Part shown: piece after piece, positions 50,856 to 62,476 of the stretch
Layout of the letters: each line of letters starts with the position of its first letter
Numbering within the stretch: the first letter of the stretch is position 1
NCBI GenBank assembly: GCA_963402885.1
Contig: OY727094.1
Span: 1,924,501 to 1,988,500 of the forward strand
DNA: 64,000 bases
Origin: Antedon bifida
Taxonomy: Eukaryota > Echinodermata > Crinoidea > Comatulida > Antedonidae
Direction of reading: 5' to 3'
The notes under the pieces: model-generated
Told to the model about the DNA's origin: nothing
Databases searched by the model: none
What the model saw: the letters and a program-made list of their open reading frames with translations, nothing else
Program-made: the position numbers and the translations under genes

Positions 50856-51135
50856 AGATGTATTGTCTCCCAAAAACCTGAAAAATGAAGATTAATAAAA
50901 TCAGACTTTGAATATATTATTTTGTAGTTTTGACAAAAGAAATGGTTAAATTCAATCAAAAACCCACTGGTTGGTAGACAATTTGACAATTTTTTGCTTT
51001 AAATTATAGTTTTTTTAAGTAAATAAATATTTTTTCGAACTAATTTTTGGTCAAATAGGATAACTATTATGTGACAATAAAATGGCATATTCAGCAACAA
51101 AAATTTAAAAATTATTTTTTTAGGGGACAACATTT
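50856..51135. mobile_element. family D element
   Basis: Begins TAA-AGATGTATTGTCTCCC and ends in TAGGGGACAACATTTTT. Sequence between (AATCAGACTTTGAATAT, GGTAGACAATTTGACAATTT) is shared with the copies at 63116 and 63705. The right end is worn. Confidence 0.75.
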
Positions 51136-51339
51136 TTAACCAAAATATGAGGTATATTCAGAGCGTCATTCTGACGACTGGAGCATTCTCTACTTCTCTA
51201 TGGAGCGCCATTTATGCCTTTATTAACTTCAATAATAGAAATAGTACTACGGTAACTGCTCAAGTGGACCCAATTTAGCACCAGGGTAGCACAGTGATAT
51301 AAAATAGAAATAAAAGTCACTACTTTTAATATCGTTTCG

Positions 51340-52110
51340 TATATACCCATATCACAAACTGACAAACAGAAACATCTTGGCATTCACATTGATTCAAATT
51401 TATCTTTTTCTTTTCATGTAAATAAACTCCGTTCCAAACTGGGCTTGTCCATCTCCATCTTAACGCGTGTTCGGTCATTTCATTAATAAACACACATCCA
51501 TACTCCTCTATAACACTATAATCCTCCCACACATTGACTATTGATGTAGTGTTTGGGGAATCAGATCGAATATTGACCGAATACAGACCATTCAAAATAG
51601 AGCACTTCGCATTATCTTTAAAGCTCATCCTCTCACACCACGAACTAACATTCATACAGTCCAAGATCGCATGCATCTACAACTGGGCTGCCTTGCCTAA
51701 GGTCTGCAAATGGTCTTGCTCCGGAATACCTTGCCCTGCGTCTTGCCAGAATTCCAAATCATCGATGTACCCGAAGTGTCAGTGAGAGGAAATTTGTCGC
51801 CCCTTTCCCTAAAACTGAAACTTTTAAGAACAGCTTCATCTATAGAGCACCAACATACCTCAATTTGCTACCCATCAAACTAAGAAATGCGGTAACAATA
51901 AATAATTTTTAGTCTGCTCTAAAAAGATATTTAATCCCAAAAGAAAAAAAATCAACGTTTTGTATAGAATTGTAGGCTATATTTTTGTATTTAAGTACAT
52001 ATATATTATATATTTTTATATTTTTTGAACATAGTTCATCCGTTTTTTCATATATGTTTTTGACTGTCTGCATATGCTGTTTAGGGTCACCCTCACAAAA
52101 TTATGTTTAA
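51340..52110 (+). pseudogene. LINE ORF2 C-terminal remnant
   Basis: Conceptual reading with frameshifts gives TDKQKHLGIHIDSNLSFSF, then YNTIILPHIDY followed by CSVWGIRSNIDRIQTIQNRA, and near the end APTYLNLLPIKLRNAV. These match the usual order at the end of a non-LTR reverse transcriptase (HLGI-x-ID, LYN-x-I-x-PH-x-DYC-x-x-VWG, QNRALR, LP-x-xLRN). At least one in-frame stop (after HIDY) and frameshifts show it is dead. A 3' tail of A-rich repeats ends near 52110. The insertion splits the left arm of the foldback-like island. Confidence 0.8.
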
Positions 52111-52619
52111 TAAAAAAATAAAATAGAAATAAAGTCACTAAATTTTAATATCTTTTCGTATAAAACACTGTGCTCAAGTGGACACAATTTGGTACCAGGG
52201 GAGCAGTGATATAAAATAGAAATAAAGTCACTCAAGTTTCAATCTTTTCGTATGTTAATACACTGTGCTCAAGTGGACCCAATTTGGCACCTGCTCAGTG
52301 GATTTTTTTTAAATGGAAAATAATGAATATTGTTTTTCTTTTATTTTGAAAGAGAGATATTTTGAGGATTATAAATGTCAAGTGGAACTTTTTTTAAATC
52401 AGAAACAAAGTTGCATGGCATTATTTTCCATTTTCCAGACTGCCATAAAACCTCGAAAAGAAGCCCATGTGCTCCTTCATTTTTAGTACTCTTGGGTGGG
52501 CTTCTTTTCCACATGGAGTTCTTTTCGAGATTACTTTTGCAAACTAAACGAGGGGAACTGCTAGCTTCCCGCCCGGAAAATATTTTATTTACATGATTAT
52601 TTGAAACATCTTCTAATGT

Positions 52620-54600
52620 AAATAATTAACAGCATCAAAATTTAACAGTGTGGCGTGTTGACCGCGAATGACTAACATACCATCTTTACCATAATACACC
52701 TGCACAGACTCATTTGTTTGCATAACAACGCACGCAAATCCCAAACTGTTTAAAATACCCGAAGATGACATCTATTGTGTTTTCAAACAACATGCATAAG
52801 AATCTTCAGTACCCCACCATTCTTGGGGCTGAGCAAAGACAATTTTGAAAAAAAGAGCTGTATATACAGTAGGTTCCCGCCCGAAAAAATGGCATTACAT
52901 GATTTAAATGAAACAAACTATATAAGACTCACCAGGACAATATATGAGCTTGTCCTCGGAAAGTGCACCTATATTAAGTCTCCAGTACTAGCCCATCCAT
53001 AGTTGAGGCAGAGCAATGAAAATAGAGCCCAGAAATGCACTTACTTATACTTATTACTATACATAGTCACCTATGATAATTATGATAATGTTAAAATTTC
53101 AATATCCAGATGCGACTTCAACATTTTAGGTGGGGTTTTCTACTTTAAAAACTCGACTTCGTATATACCTATGGCCTAGCCCGGCGGCGGAATTAGTCTA
53201 AGCTTCGAAATTGGTCTGGAAATCGGCATCTTTGCAAATGTTCTATATTTGATCTTATTTCACTCTCCATTAACCTCATACAAAAACCATCGGAGACTAT
53301 CTGTTTAAAACATGTTTAATATTCTGAGACGGCGCGGCCATACACACCAACTACTATGAAGAATCGGACATTTCGCTACCAATGTTGCAACATTGATTAA
53401 CAAAATCAAAATTTAACGGTGGGGTGCGTTGACCGCGAATGACTAACAATGCCATCTTTCCTACTACACCTGCACAAACTCATTTGTATAACAACGAACG
53501 GCATACCAAACTATGATGAGAGATACATTCTCTTCTCAACACGTAACGCGTAACGAAGATAATTAATTCCTTTTTTACATTAAAATTGAGGCCGCTAAAC
53601 ATAAAATTTACGAGATCAAATACATGTAGCGAAAGCCAAAAAAAAGAGTAAACATTCAAAAACTCATTTGCATAACAAGGCAGGGCTTACCAAACTGTTT
53701 AAAATAGGTACAAGGTCCCCAGAAATGACACCTATAGTATTTTGAAACATGATATATAAGAGTCTTCACTACCCCACCATGATTGGGGCTGAGCAAAGAC
53801 AATTTTGAAAAAAATATTTATTGAAATATGAAATTAAAATATTAAGTCTCCAGTTAAGCTCACCATGATTGGGGCAGAGCTAAGAATGAAAGCTTAGTCC
53901 TCGGAAATTATGAAACGAAATATAAAAGTCTTCAGGACCAGCCATACAATGGTGATTGTTTCCCAAGTGTGAGACATGCAATGCACCTGGCCGTGACGGT
54001 AATTCAACAAAACAAAATTATGAAATACAAACAGAGCTAGCACACAAAAGCCTACTTACTAATTTTAATATTTCTATAATTTAGAAAACAATTAGAATTA
54101 TCATATCACCTTTGATAATTATAATGTTAAATTTCAACTATCCAGATGCGAATTTTAGGTTGGGTTTTAAAAAACTCGACTTCATAATTATGCTTTAATT
54201 TCGAAGATCTGCTTAAAACATATTTATTTATTTATTCTACCATAAACTTTTATTCACAACATATTAGTAGGCCTACAATACAATATCTTGCATGAAACGG
54301 ATATTTAAAAATACACTATAATGTGTAACGGTAGAATTATAATTCTAATGTAAAAGATTAACAAAATAAAAATTGAACAGTGTTGTGTGTTGATCGCGAA
54401 TGACTAACAATACCATCTTTCCCACAGCACATGTGCACACTCATTTGCATAACAAACGCACGGCATACCAAACTACGATGAGATAAAATTAATTCTCTTC
54501 TAAACACGTAACGAAGAGAATTAATTCCTTTTTTTAAACCAATAAATTAAATTGAGGGCGCTAAACATAAAATGTTAAACATCAAAGCAGTTAGCGAGAA
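52620..54600. repeat. degenerate repeated blocks inside the island
   Basis: GTGTTGACCGCGAATGACTA recurs near 52655, 53428 and 54386. CCCCACCATTCTTGGGGCTG / CCCCACCATGATTGGGGCTG with GAGCAAAGACAATTTTGAAA recur near 52815 and 53772. Blocks of several hundred bp have been duplicated and then diverged. CGTTACGTGTT-type words and TTCCCGCCCG words lie between them. No open frame of interest. Confidence 0.7.
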
Positions 54601-54602
54601 CC

Positions 54603-54862
54603 AAAAAAAAAGATGGTAAATGTGCTCTCCCTGCCTCAGCACTAAGGCCCTGCCACAGCCTTTTGGGGTCGTTCCCACCACATCACCAGATGCATTGATG
54701 TTGTCGCCTCATGGTGTGTGGTGGAAAGGGGGACGTATGATCTGTGAACCCCAAACACAGTGGCTCGCATAGCCTTAACTCTATTCCACCGACCAGCGTG
54801 GGAATCGAACCCACGACATACGTGTTGTTAACACGACGCTCAGACGACTGAGCTAACTGATC
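54603..54862 (-). mobile_element. tRNA-derived SINE
   Basis: The minus strand starts with a full 72-nt cloverleaf (54862-54791): acceptor GATCAGT with GCTGGTC, D arm GCTC/GAGC, anticodon-like loop TTAACAA (AAC in anticodon position), T arm GTGGG-TTCGATT-CCCAC. A body of about 180 bp (GGGGTTCACAGATCATACG ... GGCAGGGAGAGCACATTTAC) follows and ends in nine T residues at 54611-54603, a polymerase III terminator. The A and B boxes look usable. The body shows it is a SINE and not a plain tRNA-Val gene. Confidence 0.78.
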
Positions 54863-54957
54863 ATTTTGGTTTTAAAAGGTTAATAGGATATTTATGACGT
54901 AATGATCAATTACGTAATACACGTATAAATAGACTATTATCAGCTTTTCAGTCATGT

Positions 54958-55040
54958 ACTTGGTGGCGTAACGGGTAATGCCCAGTTTTGAGTGCTATCG
55001 GCTGGGGTTCGAACCTCGACGGATATTTTTTTTTTTTTTT
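54958..55040 (+). mobile_element. tRNA-like SINE head with T-run
   Basis: TGGCGTAACGGGTAATGCCC fits a polymerase III A box, and GGTTCGAACCTC at 55006 fits a B box. Fifteen T residues follow at about 55026. Length suits a truncated tRNA-derived element. The anticodon arm is not well formed. Confidence 0.55.
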
Positions 55041-55457
55041 AATATTGTTTTTTTTTTAATAGAGATATGTGACACTGTATTGTCGAACATGTATGGTACC
55101 ATACCGGTAGGTATTCAAATATGCTTAATACGAAAAGATATTAAAAATCAGTGACTTATTTCTATTTTATATCACTGTGCTCCACTGGCTCCAAGTTGGG
55201 TCCACTTGAGCACAGTGTAGAACAAACGAAAAGATATTAAAATTCCGTGAATTATTTCTATTTTATATCACTGTGCTCGCCTGGTGACAAATTGGGTACA
55301 CTTGAGCACAGTGAATTAAAATACAAAAAGATATTAAAATTCAGTGACTTATTTCTATTTATATCACTGTGCTCCCCTAGAGGGCGTTTGTTTACAAATA
55401 TACTGTCAGAGTAGTAATGAAAGAAGGACCTGTTTTGGTCATATCGCATTTCTCAAA

Positions 55458-58400
55458 ATGCAGTCTTCTTTTCTTGATGATTTTGCTGACGAATTACTAG
55501 AATATATCCTTCTTGATAGAGCCCTAGATGCACAAGATATTCTTAGTTTTAGACGTACATGCAAAAGATTCCAAAGGATATCGCATAGCAATAAAGTTTG
55601 GAAAGCAAAAGTGCTCTGCAGGTACGTGTGTGTAAGCCTGTGTCGTCGTGAACCACAGAAATGATGATTAAATCCCGCATCCATCATCTCTCCAGGTCAC
55701 CTGTTTGCTTGTTGTAGAAAAACAATAATTATCTAGGCCTAGACATTGTAGGTATAGGTGTACACACTAACTATAGTTAAAAGGCCTAGATCAGCTAGCT
55801 AGGGATAAACATAAAAACGTACATACAGATCTTTTTTCATCTTTTTTGTTGATACAGTATTATAAATTATGACAAGTAGGAAGGAGTGTAAATGGGTACC
55901 TGGATAATTAAATTTGTAGACTATAGTCTAGTGATTTCTGCTACTACTAGGGATAGATATATTGCATTCTAACTGAACATAACTTCTAACACATACTCAA
56001 TACTTTCTCATTATTATCAATATTAATATTATATTTACATATTTTTATTTTTAAAAATATTTATTCATTAGATGGCCAGAATTAGGACAAATAAGCAATT
56101 CAGTAGCTGCATCACACGATTGGCAAGAGCTGTATAAGTTTCGGTTTCACTCCATCAGAAAGGTGCACAACCTTCTACAGGACGTTATCCAAGACTGTTA
56201 CGAAGATCGCGAAGTTTCGTACAAACGATTCACGCCATTTCAACAACTAGGTGCGGACTACAGTAACACAATTGTTGGCAACATTTGCATCGAGGAACAG
56301 CTTTTTGACTTGTTGAACAACGGAGATGAGTATGTACATCTAGGAAGTACGAGTGTCACATGATAATACATAATATTATATAACACCTAAATAAATTCCT
56401 GTCATTTGATTGGACGATTGTGGGTCACATGGTGTGCAATAGTACGCACCATTGAACGGTCATTCAATTGTACTTTTTTTTTGTGTACGGAAAAAAAAAT
56501 TCTTATCGCATTTGGAAAATATTTTTTTTTAACTATTGCTTTTGAAATACTACAGCACCGTCTATTTTGTACTACTAATTTCTAATAACAGTATACTAAA
56601 TAATAATAATATTAAATGTTCTAGCCTATTTCTAAAACAGAAAATAAATAAATAAATTCAATTCTATAAATGTTATTTTACACAGGAATGAGATCAAAGT
56701 ATTTTTTAATCTTGTCTCTCAGATTCTCAAATTTAACACAGAAGTACTATGCATTGAGGGCGCTACGTTGTCTGCAACATCCACGTTTAGAAGAAGAATT
56801 CATGAAGCTCCTTGACGCTCCCGAAGACAATCAAACCCTCGAAGAAAGTGAGTAAATCAAAGAAGGCATCCATCATCAAATCATATTTAAATCAGTCACT
56901 CTAAATACTCTGAATATATTTATTTATTTAACATATGAATATTTGTTTTCAGAGTCAAAGATATATTGTCCCCTAAAAAAAAATTGAATATGCCATTTTA
57001 ATGTCACGTAATAGTTATTCACTTTGACCAAAAACTAGATCTGAAAAAAAAATGATTTGCCTCAAAAGAATGTCACTTAGAGCAAAAAATATTTAAATTG
57101 TGTGTCAGACAACGTTTCGTTTGTCTTTTTAAAAGTGAAATAATTTTTGTTTTTTGGGGGACAATACATCTTTAAACAGTTATTAAATCTTTGTAGGTGC
57201 AATATTGATATCACAATGGAACCAATGTGGTACGAGAGTAAATAAATTAAAGGTTTACAAACAGTTGAATGACATTGCTAATACGGTGCGACAGATTCTG
57301 TGTACTAAGTACGGAGATAACCACCCTGCAAGTCAAGGCTCAGAAGATGGTGAGATAACAGATTTATTATTTAAAATGTAAACCAACCCAATTTTGTTTG
57401 GCGCTACTGCAGTTTCGCACCTAAAACTGGATATAAGACTTCACGGTTACTCACCGCAGTGGGTGAATGTTTTTACATTGGGTAAGCCTGAGAGAAAGAG
57501 TGCATTAGCACCTTTTTTTTGTGGTTTTCAAACTTGATATGGCGGGTTACATTAACAAAACCTAGCTATGTTTCAATTCTTGAATGGTTCCATACTGTGT
57601 ATGCCGTTTGTTGGTACAGTATATTTTTCTTTACAGAATCACTGTCTGTGGATCAGTGTATCTTAGCCCTAGATGTGTTCAATGAAGTCTTTTATGAGAT
57701 TTATCATTTTGAAGGCAATAAGGCCGATTATTACAACCCAGACAATTCCTTCATTAACAAGGTAAAACATGATAGGCAGTTTTCACACTAAACCTTAGTT
57801 CCCACTAGCAACGCAAGCGTAATTGATTTGACCAATCACAAGCGATGTATTATCCGAACAGTGGCTTGTCAGTGGTCAACTCGTTTGCATTGCGTGTACG
57901 TCCTTGCGAACCACGCTTAACCTGCCCTGTAATAAACAACATTGTACTCGCATAACAAATTGATAACATTTATATTATTTTGATATTTGTAGGTCTTAGA
58001 AAGCAAAAAGGGAATCCCGATTTCCTTAGCCGTTGTCTATGCAGCAGTTGCGAGACGTCTGGGCATCTCACTAGAGCCAGTCAATTTCCCAAACCACTTT
58101 CTTCTTCGTTTGGACGTGCAACCCATGTAAGTTTTCTAATTTGTAATAAAAAAGAAGGTGACAAATAAATACATAGTATAGTTGAATAGTTTAATGTCAC
58201 TGTAATACGAAAGAGTTATTGGTGTTTTTTTTTTAAAGGCAAGAGAACAACCCTAAGAAGTACAAGTACATAGATGTGTTTCACAGTGGCAAGAGGTTAA
58301 CTAATGCTGAGTGTTTTTCTTTGTCTCCAATGATGGGAAGACACGGCAGTGAATACTTTCGTTCGTGCTCCAAGAGGGCGGTGTACGTGAGGATGGTGGC

Positions 58401-59925
58401 AAATCTTATGCGGATTACGTCACACCTTGATGATGTGTACGTATTATTTTGAGTTTAGGCTGTATTTACTCTGTCCAACTATGATTATAGTGTAAACAGA
58501 GCTTAGAAATTAACAATATTTGTTGTTTATAGGAGGATGCTAGATGGGTATGAGCTATTCCTCCTCCTTTGTTCAGATGACATGGATGCAGCAATCATGT
58601 TGAGAAGATTCTACCTCCAATCTGGTATGAATATCAGTGAGGTGTGTATCATTTATCGTGGTTTAATCTCTTCTAATTTTCATTCAACTTGAGAAATCTT
58701 TTGTTTGGAAAAAATTCTTTTTGTTTTCAAATAGGTACTGAATTACCTGTCAAAATGTGAACCTACTGGGCGCAATATGTTAAACTTAGTGAAGTATTTA
58801 ATGTGCGAGGCAAAACTCTTACTACACGAGGAAGAAAATAAGAATAAGGTGAGTCTTAATCCACTAATAGAACTACTAAATCATCATGGAACCATTATGG
58901 CATCGCTAAAGGTCCTCAGGCTGCTTATTCCATTTATCCAGCAGTGATATGACATGATCATATCCATATATGGGCAAATCACATTTCTTATATAAAGTTT
59001 GATAGTGTAGACAGAATTTAAGTTTGGAGATGTTTCTTGAATTTCAATAAATATCAAGCAGTGGGCAAGAAATACATATTTTCAATATAATAATTTAATA
59101 TCTCTATGAAGTCATATACTTTTACTAGAAATTACAGAATTCTTATTTTGCTTTTAAGAATGAGGTTATGGTTAAAAGACGGGCTGAGAACCAGGATGTG
59201 GAGTATTCGGTTGGAATGATAATGAGACATCGCAGGTAGAGTATTATCATCATCATGTCCATATATGGGCACATCACATTTTGTTGTCACATAAAGTTTG
59301 ATAGTGTAGACAGAGCTTTAAGAAGGTCTTAATATTAATACAATGGTATTGTGTTTACAATTACAGATATGACTACCTGTGTGTAATCTATGGGTGGGAT
59401 TCACAATGTGATATGCCAGACAGCTGGAAGATTCAGATGGGCGTGGACAGGCTCCCAAATAAGGACAAACAGCCATTCTACAATGTGCTTGTATCAGATC
59501 AGTCTAAACGTTACGCAGCTCAAGGTCAGTCAAGGTCAAATCAAGCAGATGGAGATTATTTTGTTGTTATATGTACAATGATTTCTCTCTATGGATATAT
59601 TATGTAATGGTATTCCGAAATAATAAGATGAATGAAAAATGAAAATAAATGAATGAATATGAGGGGTGGGGGGGGGGGGGGCTGTGGGGTGCATGACAAG
59701 GAAAATGGAAAATGTTTTAACATTTAATTTTGTCTTACAGAGAGCCTAATGGTTGAGGAAAACCCAGAAGTCGTAAGCCACTCTGAGGTAGGCAAGCATT
59801 TCACAGCATTCAAGAACACGCACTACCAAGCCAACAGTGAGCTCCTCAAGCGGTATCCCGACGATGTCAATGTAACGATCGAGAAATCAAATACTGGTTG
59901 CGTTTCAGAAATGCAAACTACCTAG
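55458..59925 (+). CDS. FBXO21: F-box only protein 21
   Basis: Twelve coding exons: 55458-55621, 56072-56329, 56723-56847, 57197-57349, 57637-57761, 57993-58126, 58239-58436, 58533-58641, 58735-58848, 59159-59235, 59367-59524, 59741-59925. They total 1800 nt, 599 aa plus TAG; human FBXO21 is slightly longer. F-box about 4-50 (DDFADELLEYILLDR; ILSFRRTCKRF), SirB1/transglutaminase-like region about 160-400 (SKKGIPISLAVVYAAVARRL and PNHFLLR at about 276-311) and a C-terminal YccV/HspQ-like domain about 470-570 (YSVGMIMRHRRYDYLCVIYGWD). Family knowledge: it is the substrate-recognition subunit of an SCF (SKP1-CUL1) ubiquitin ligase. The start was chosen as the first ATG before the F-box; an upstream in-frame ATG at 55344 lies in repeat sequence. 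The promoter abuts, or lies in, the inverted arm of a repeat island. Confidence 0.95.
56959..57171. mobile_element. family D element
   Basis: Left AGATATATTGTCCCCTAAA and right GGGGACAATACATCT are inverted; TTA follows the right end. It fills most of the intron between FBXO21 exons 3 and 4, ending 26 bp before exon 4. Confidence 0.82.
57792..57917. mobile_element. family B MITE
   Basis: TAA on both sides; the left end is ACCTTAGTTCCCACTAG and the right end CTTGCGAACCACGCT. It begins 30 bp after FBXO21 exon 5. Confidence 0.85.
58462..58502. mobile_element. relict of family A
   Basis: TATTTACTCTGTCC on the left and TATAGTGTAAACAGAGCT on the right are all that is left. It lies between FBXO21 exons 7 and 8. 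Confidence 0.5.
58944..59018. mobile_element. partial family A MITE
   Basis: Only the right half is kept, from GATATGACATGATCATATCC to GATAGTGTAGACAGAATT. The following AAGTTTGGAGATGTTTCTT also follows the complete copy at 60718, so this site is part of a larger duplicated segment. Confidence 0.82.
59246..59317. mobile_element. partial family A MITE beside a splice donor
   Basis: The right half starts within 12 bases of the GTAGAG donor of FBXO21 exon 10 (59236) and ends GATAGTGTAGACAGAGCT with TTA. The left half is missing. Confidence 0.85.
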
Positions 59926-60717
59926 ATAAAAGATGACTAAAAACATGGCAATTAGTTCAAACATCAGCTTCCATTGACAAGAATATTTTAATATCTTGTC
60001 TTGGAAGTTTGGTGACATTTATAGGGCTGCAAATAACCTAATAAGAGGTATAAATAATCTAACATAATTTAAATACCAAATGTGTGTTATTTGTCGTTAT
60101 ATTTGGTCCTAGAGAAAACTGAGTGAATATAACCTGGGTTAATGTCCCAAATGAATACGAGTTGTGTACCATATGAATACATAAATACATTTTTTTATAA
60201 AAACATGCACAAATAATAACAGTATACTTTAACTTTATAGACTTACGTCAAGTCAAAGTAGAATTAATTGAACTAATTGATTTAAGTGTTACTAATTATA
60301 TTTCAAATTAAGTTAACTATAATTATTATTACATTGGTTATCAACTCCTGTTCCAAACAAAATTATTTATATTATCTTGATTATAAGGCCAGTTTTCATT
60401 GCAAAATCAAATGTGTTTGGCAGTCTGTTCCTCTGCAAGCAAATATTACCGATATTGTTTGACACTGTGGTCACTTTGCATAAATAGTTTTAAATTATTA
60501 CTAATAATTATTTCCACAAATAATATAGCAAAATGCAAAGTAACATAATAAATATACAAATAATAAATGCCGGATAAGAAATATAAATCGAAAAGGGATG
60601 CCCCAGCCAGCAAGCTTAAAATTATTAAATAATTTAGCGCCTTTCCAAAGAAAATCAAATCGCGGTACAGGGTAATTAAAATGTTACTAACATGAAAACA
60701 ATTTAGTGAACAAGTAA

Positions 60718-60858
60718 AGCTTTGTCTACACTATCAAACTAGTTTGACAAAAAAAGTTGATGTGCCCAAACATGGTAGTGACATATGACATCATCATGTC
60801 CATATATGGGCGCATCACATTTTTTTGTCACATAAAGTTTAATAGTGTAGACAGAGCT
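60718..60858. mobile_element. family A MITE
   Basis: TAA on both sides; ends AGCTTTGTCTACACTATC and AATAGTGTAGACAGAGCT. Confidence 0.92.
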
Positions 60859-61024
60859 TAAGTTTGGAGATGTTTCTTAAATTCATCTAACATCAAATTG
60901 TCTTGATATATTTTGGGACTGCATATAAGCATTAAGATAATGGCCCACAATAGCACTGGGCTACTGTAAAGGTATTGTGCTACTACGCAAGATAACAAAA
61001 AAGTGGACAATGTATATATGCACA

Positions 61025-61105
61025 CACAATAACGTATGTTGTGAGTATTCTGGGAAAATAACATATTCACAATAACGTATGTTGTGAGTATTCTGGGAAA
61101 ATAAC
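61025..61105. repeat. 43-bp tandem duplication
   Basis: CACAATAACGTATGTTGTGA followed by GTATTCTGGGAAAATAAC occurs twice, 43 bp apart and identical, so the duplication is recent. Confidence 0.9.
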
Positions 61106-62476
61106 TGATAGTGTGATTGTAATTTAATATAGAAACAAATATGTAATATTTTTGGGAAAGAAAAAGTGACTAAAGTTGTGTTTTATTGGAAATTTATGTT
61201 GTATTATTAACAAATCTACATAAACAACAACACAGATTGACTTCATTTTGTTTTATTTTGTTCAAACCACTCCCATGTGACAACAACCACTCCCATGTGA
61301 CAACAACCACCCACGCCCACACTACGAAAGAGATATTTACATTAGTAAAGGTACAAAGAATTAAATATATATTTGCATTCTATTAAGCACATGGCAATTA
61401 CATTGCCTATAGCGATATACATACTATATATATTATATTTTTTTTATTCACATTCAATAGAATTATTTGTTAATACGATGCTGCAATGTAGTGTTGTACA
61501 TATAATATAAACTTTTGATTGTAGAGTCAGCCATATTTAATTATATTTCATTAAGTCTGTCATCATACTATAAAAATGTCCGATTGATAGAGGGTATTCT
61601 TTGTCCACAGAGTAATACTCCTTGAATCAGCCCATCCTATTTCTCATTCCATTCTGCCATACTATTTCTTCAATATTATTTCCCTCCATTTATCCATCTT
61701 TTTTCACCACCTTTGGTTTTTCCCACTTCTATTTAAATCTCATTTCACTGGTTCATCAAGAAAATTCATGATTAAATTATCTTTCAAATAATTTGAAGAT
61801 CAAAGTAATATTATTTCTAAAAGAATTGTTGTAATTTCTACAAAATTAATTTTGCTGATTATTTAAAATGTAAAACACGCATAAAAGAAAAGGTAAAAAG
61901 ATCTTTCTATATGAAATAAAAAGTAAAAAGTGTTCTTATGTGGAATTAAAAAGTAAAATTTGTTGACTAATAACAAATTATCAAAAATACCCATCATCAC
62001 CCAACAGTGATTAAAATACATAATATATAAATCATATTTCTCTCTAAATTATCTTATTATCTATTCAACATTTAAGTACAAAAAATGTTCTTCAAATGCA
62101 ATTTCTCAAATTCTACCATAATCATTTTAATATTTACACACCTGTCCTTGCTCCTTACTACATTTAATAAAGTATAAAATAATGCTTTACGATCTGTCAT
62201 TTCAATTATTCACGGATTTGATGTACTGTACAAACATAACTTGTCCTGTCTTTTGTCCAATCTAAATATACACAATCATATTTTGACCAATCTCACTACA
62301 GCAATTTTTGGCATTTGCATCGGGGCACATCATACAAATAGCTCACTGTAAAAACATACATTATTTTTGTAAGCATTACATGTGCGTGGTATTTTAAGTT
62401 AATTATTTAGGCCTAGTCTACACTAGCTGACTATTGTATGTAAATTCAAAGTTTGCCAGTTTGGTGAATGTGCTTA

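Larger units (their letters stand above)
51249..55377. mobile_element. foldback-like repeat island
   Basis: The left side has units reading GTGCTCAAGTGGACCCAATTT ... ATAAAATAGAAATAAAGTCAC ... TTTTAATATCTTTTCGTAT at 51249-51340, 52118-52215 and 52206-52300. The right side (55128-55377) has about three units of the same sequence in inverted orientation. Long inverted arms built of about 85-bp tandem units are a feature of foldback elements. The body contains a LINE fragment, degenerate repeats and two SINEs. Boundaries and target duplication are not clear. The right arm ends 80 bp before the FBXO21 start codon. Confidence 0.6.

Noticed and set aside
52800-54200. Short resemblances to U1 and U2 snRNA (AAACTCGACTTCATAATTATG, AGGACAATATATGAG)
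   Set aside because: Matches of 12-16 bases only, in wrong order and inside degenerate repeats; no complete snRNA or promoter element.
54791-54862. Functional tRNA-Val(AAC) gene
   Set aside because: The fold is good, but the attached 180-bp body with its own T-run indicates a SINE; a plain tRNA gene would end at the cloverleaf.
55344-55457. Upstream in-frame ATG for FBXO21
   Set aside because: The extension lies in the inverted repeat arm and has no F-box protein similarity; the ATG at 55458 directly precedes the F-box.
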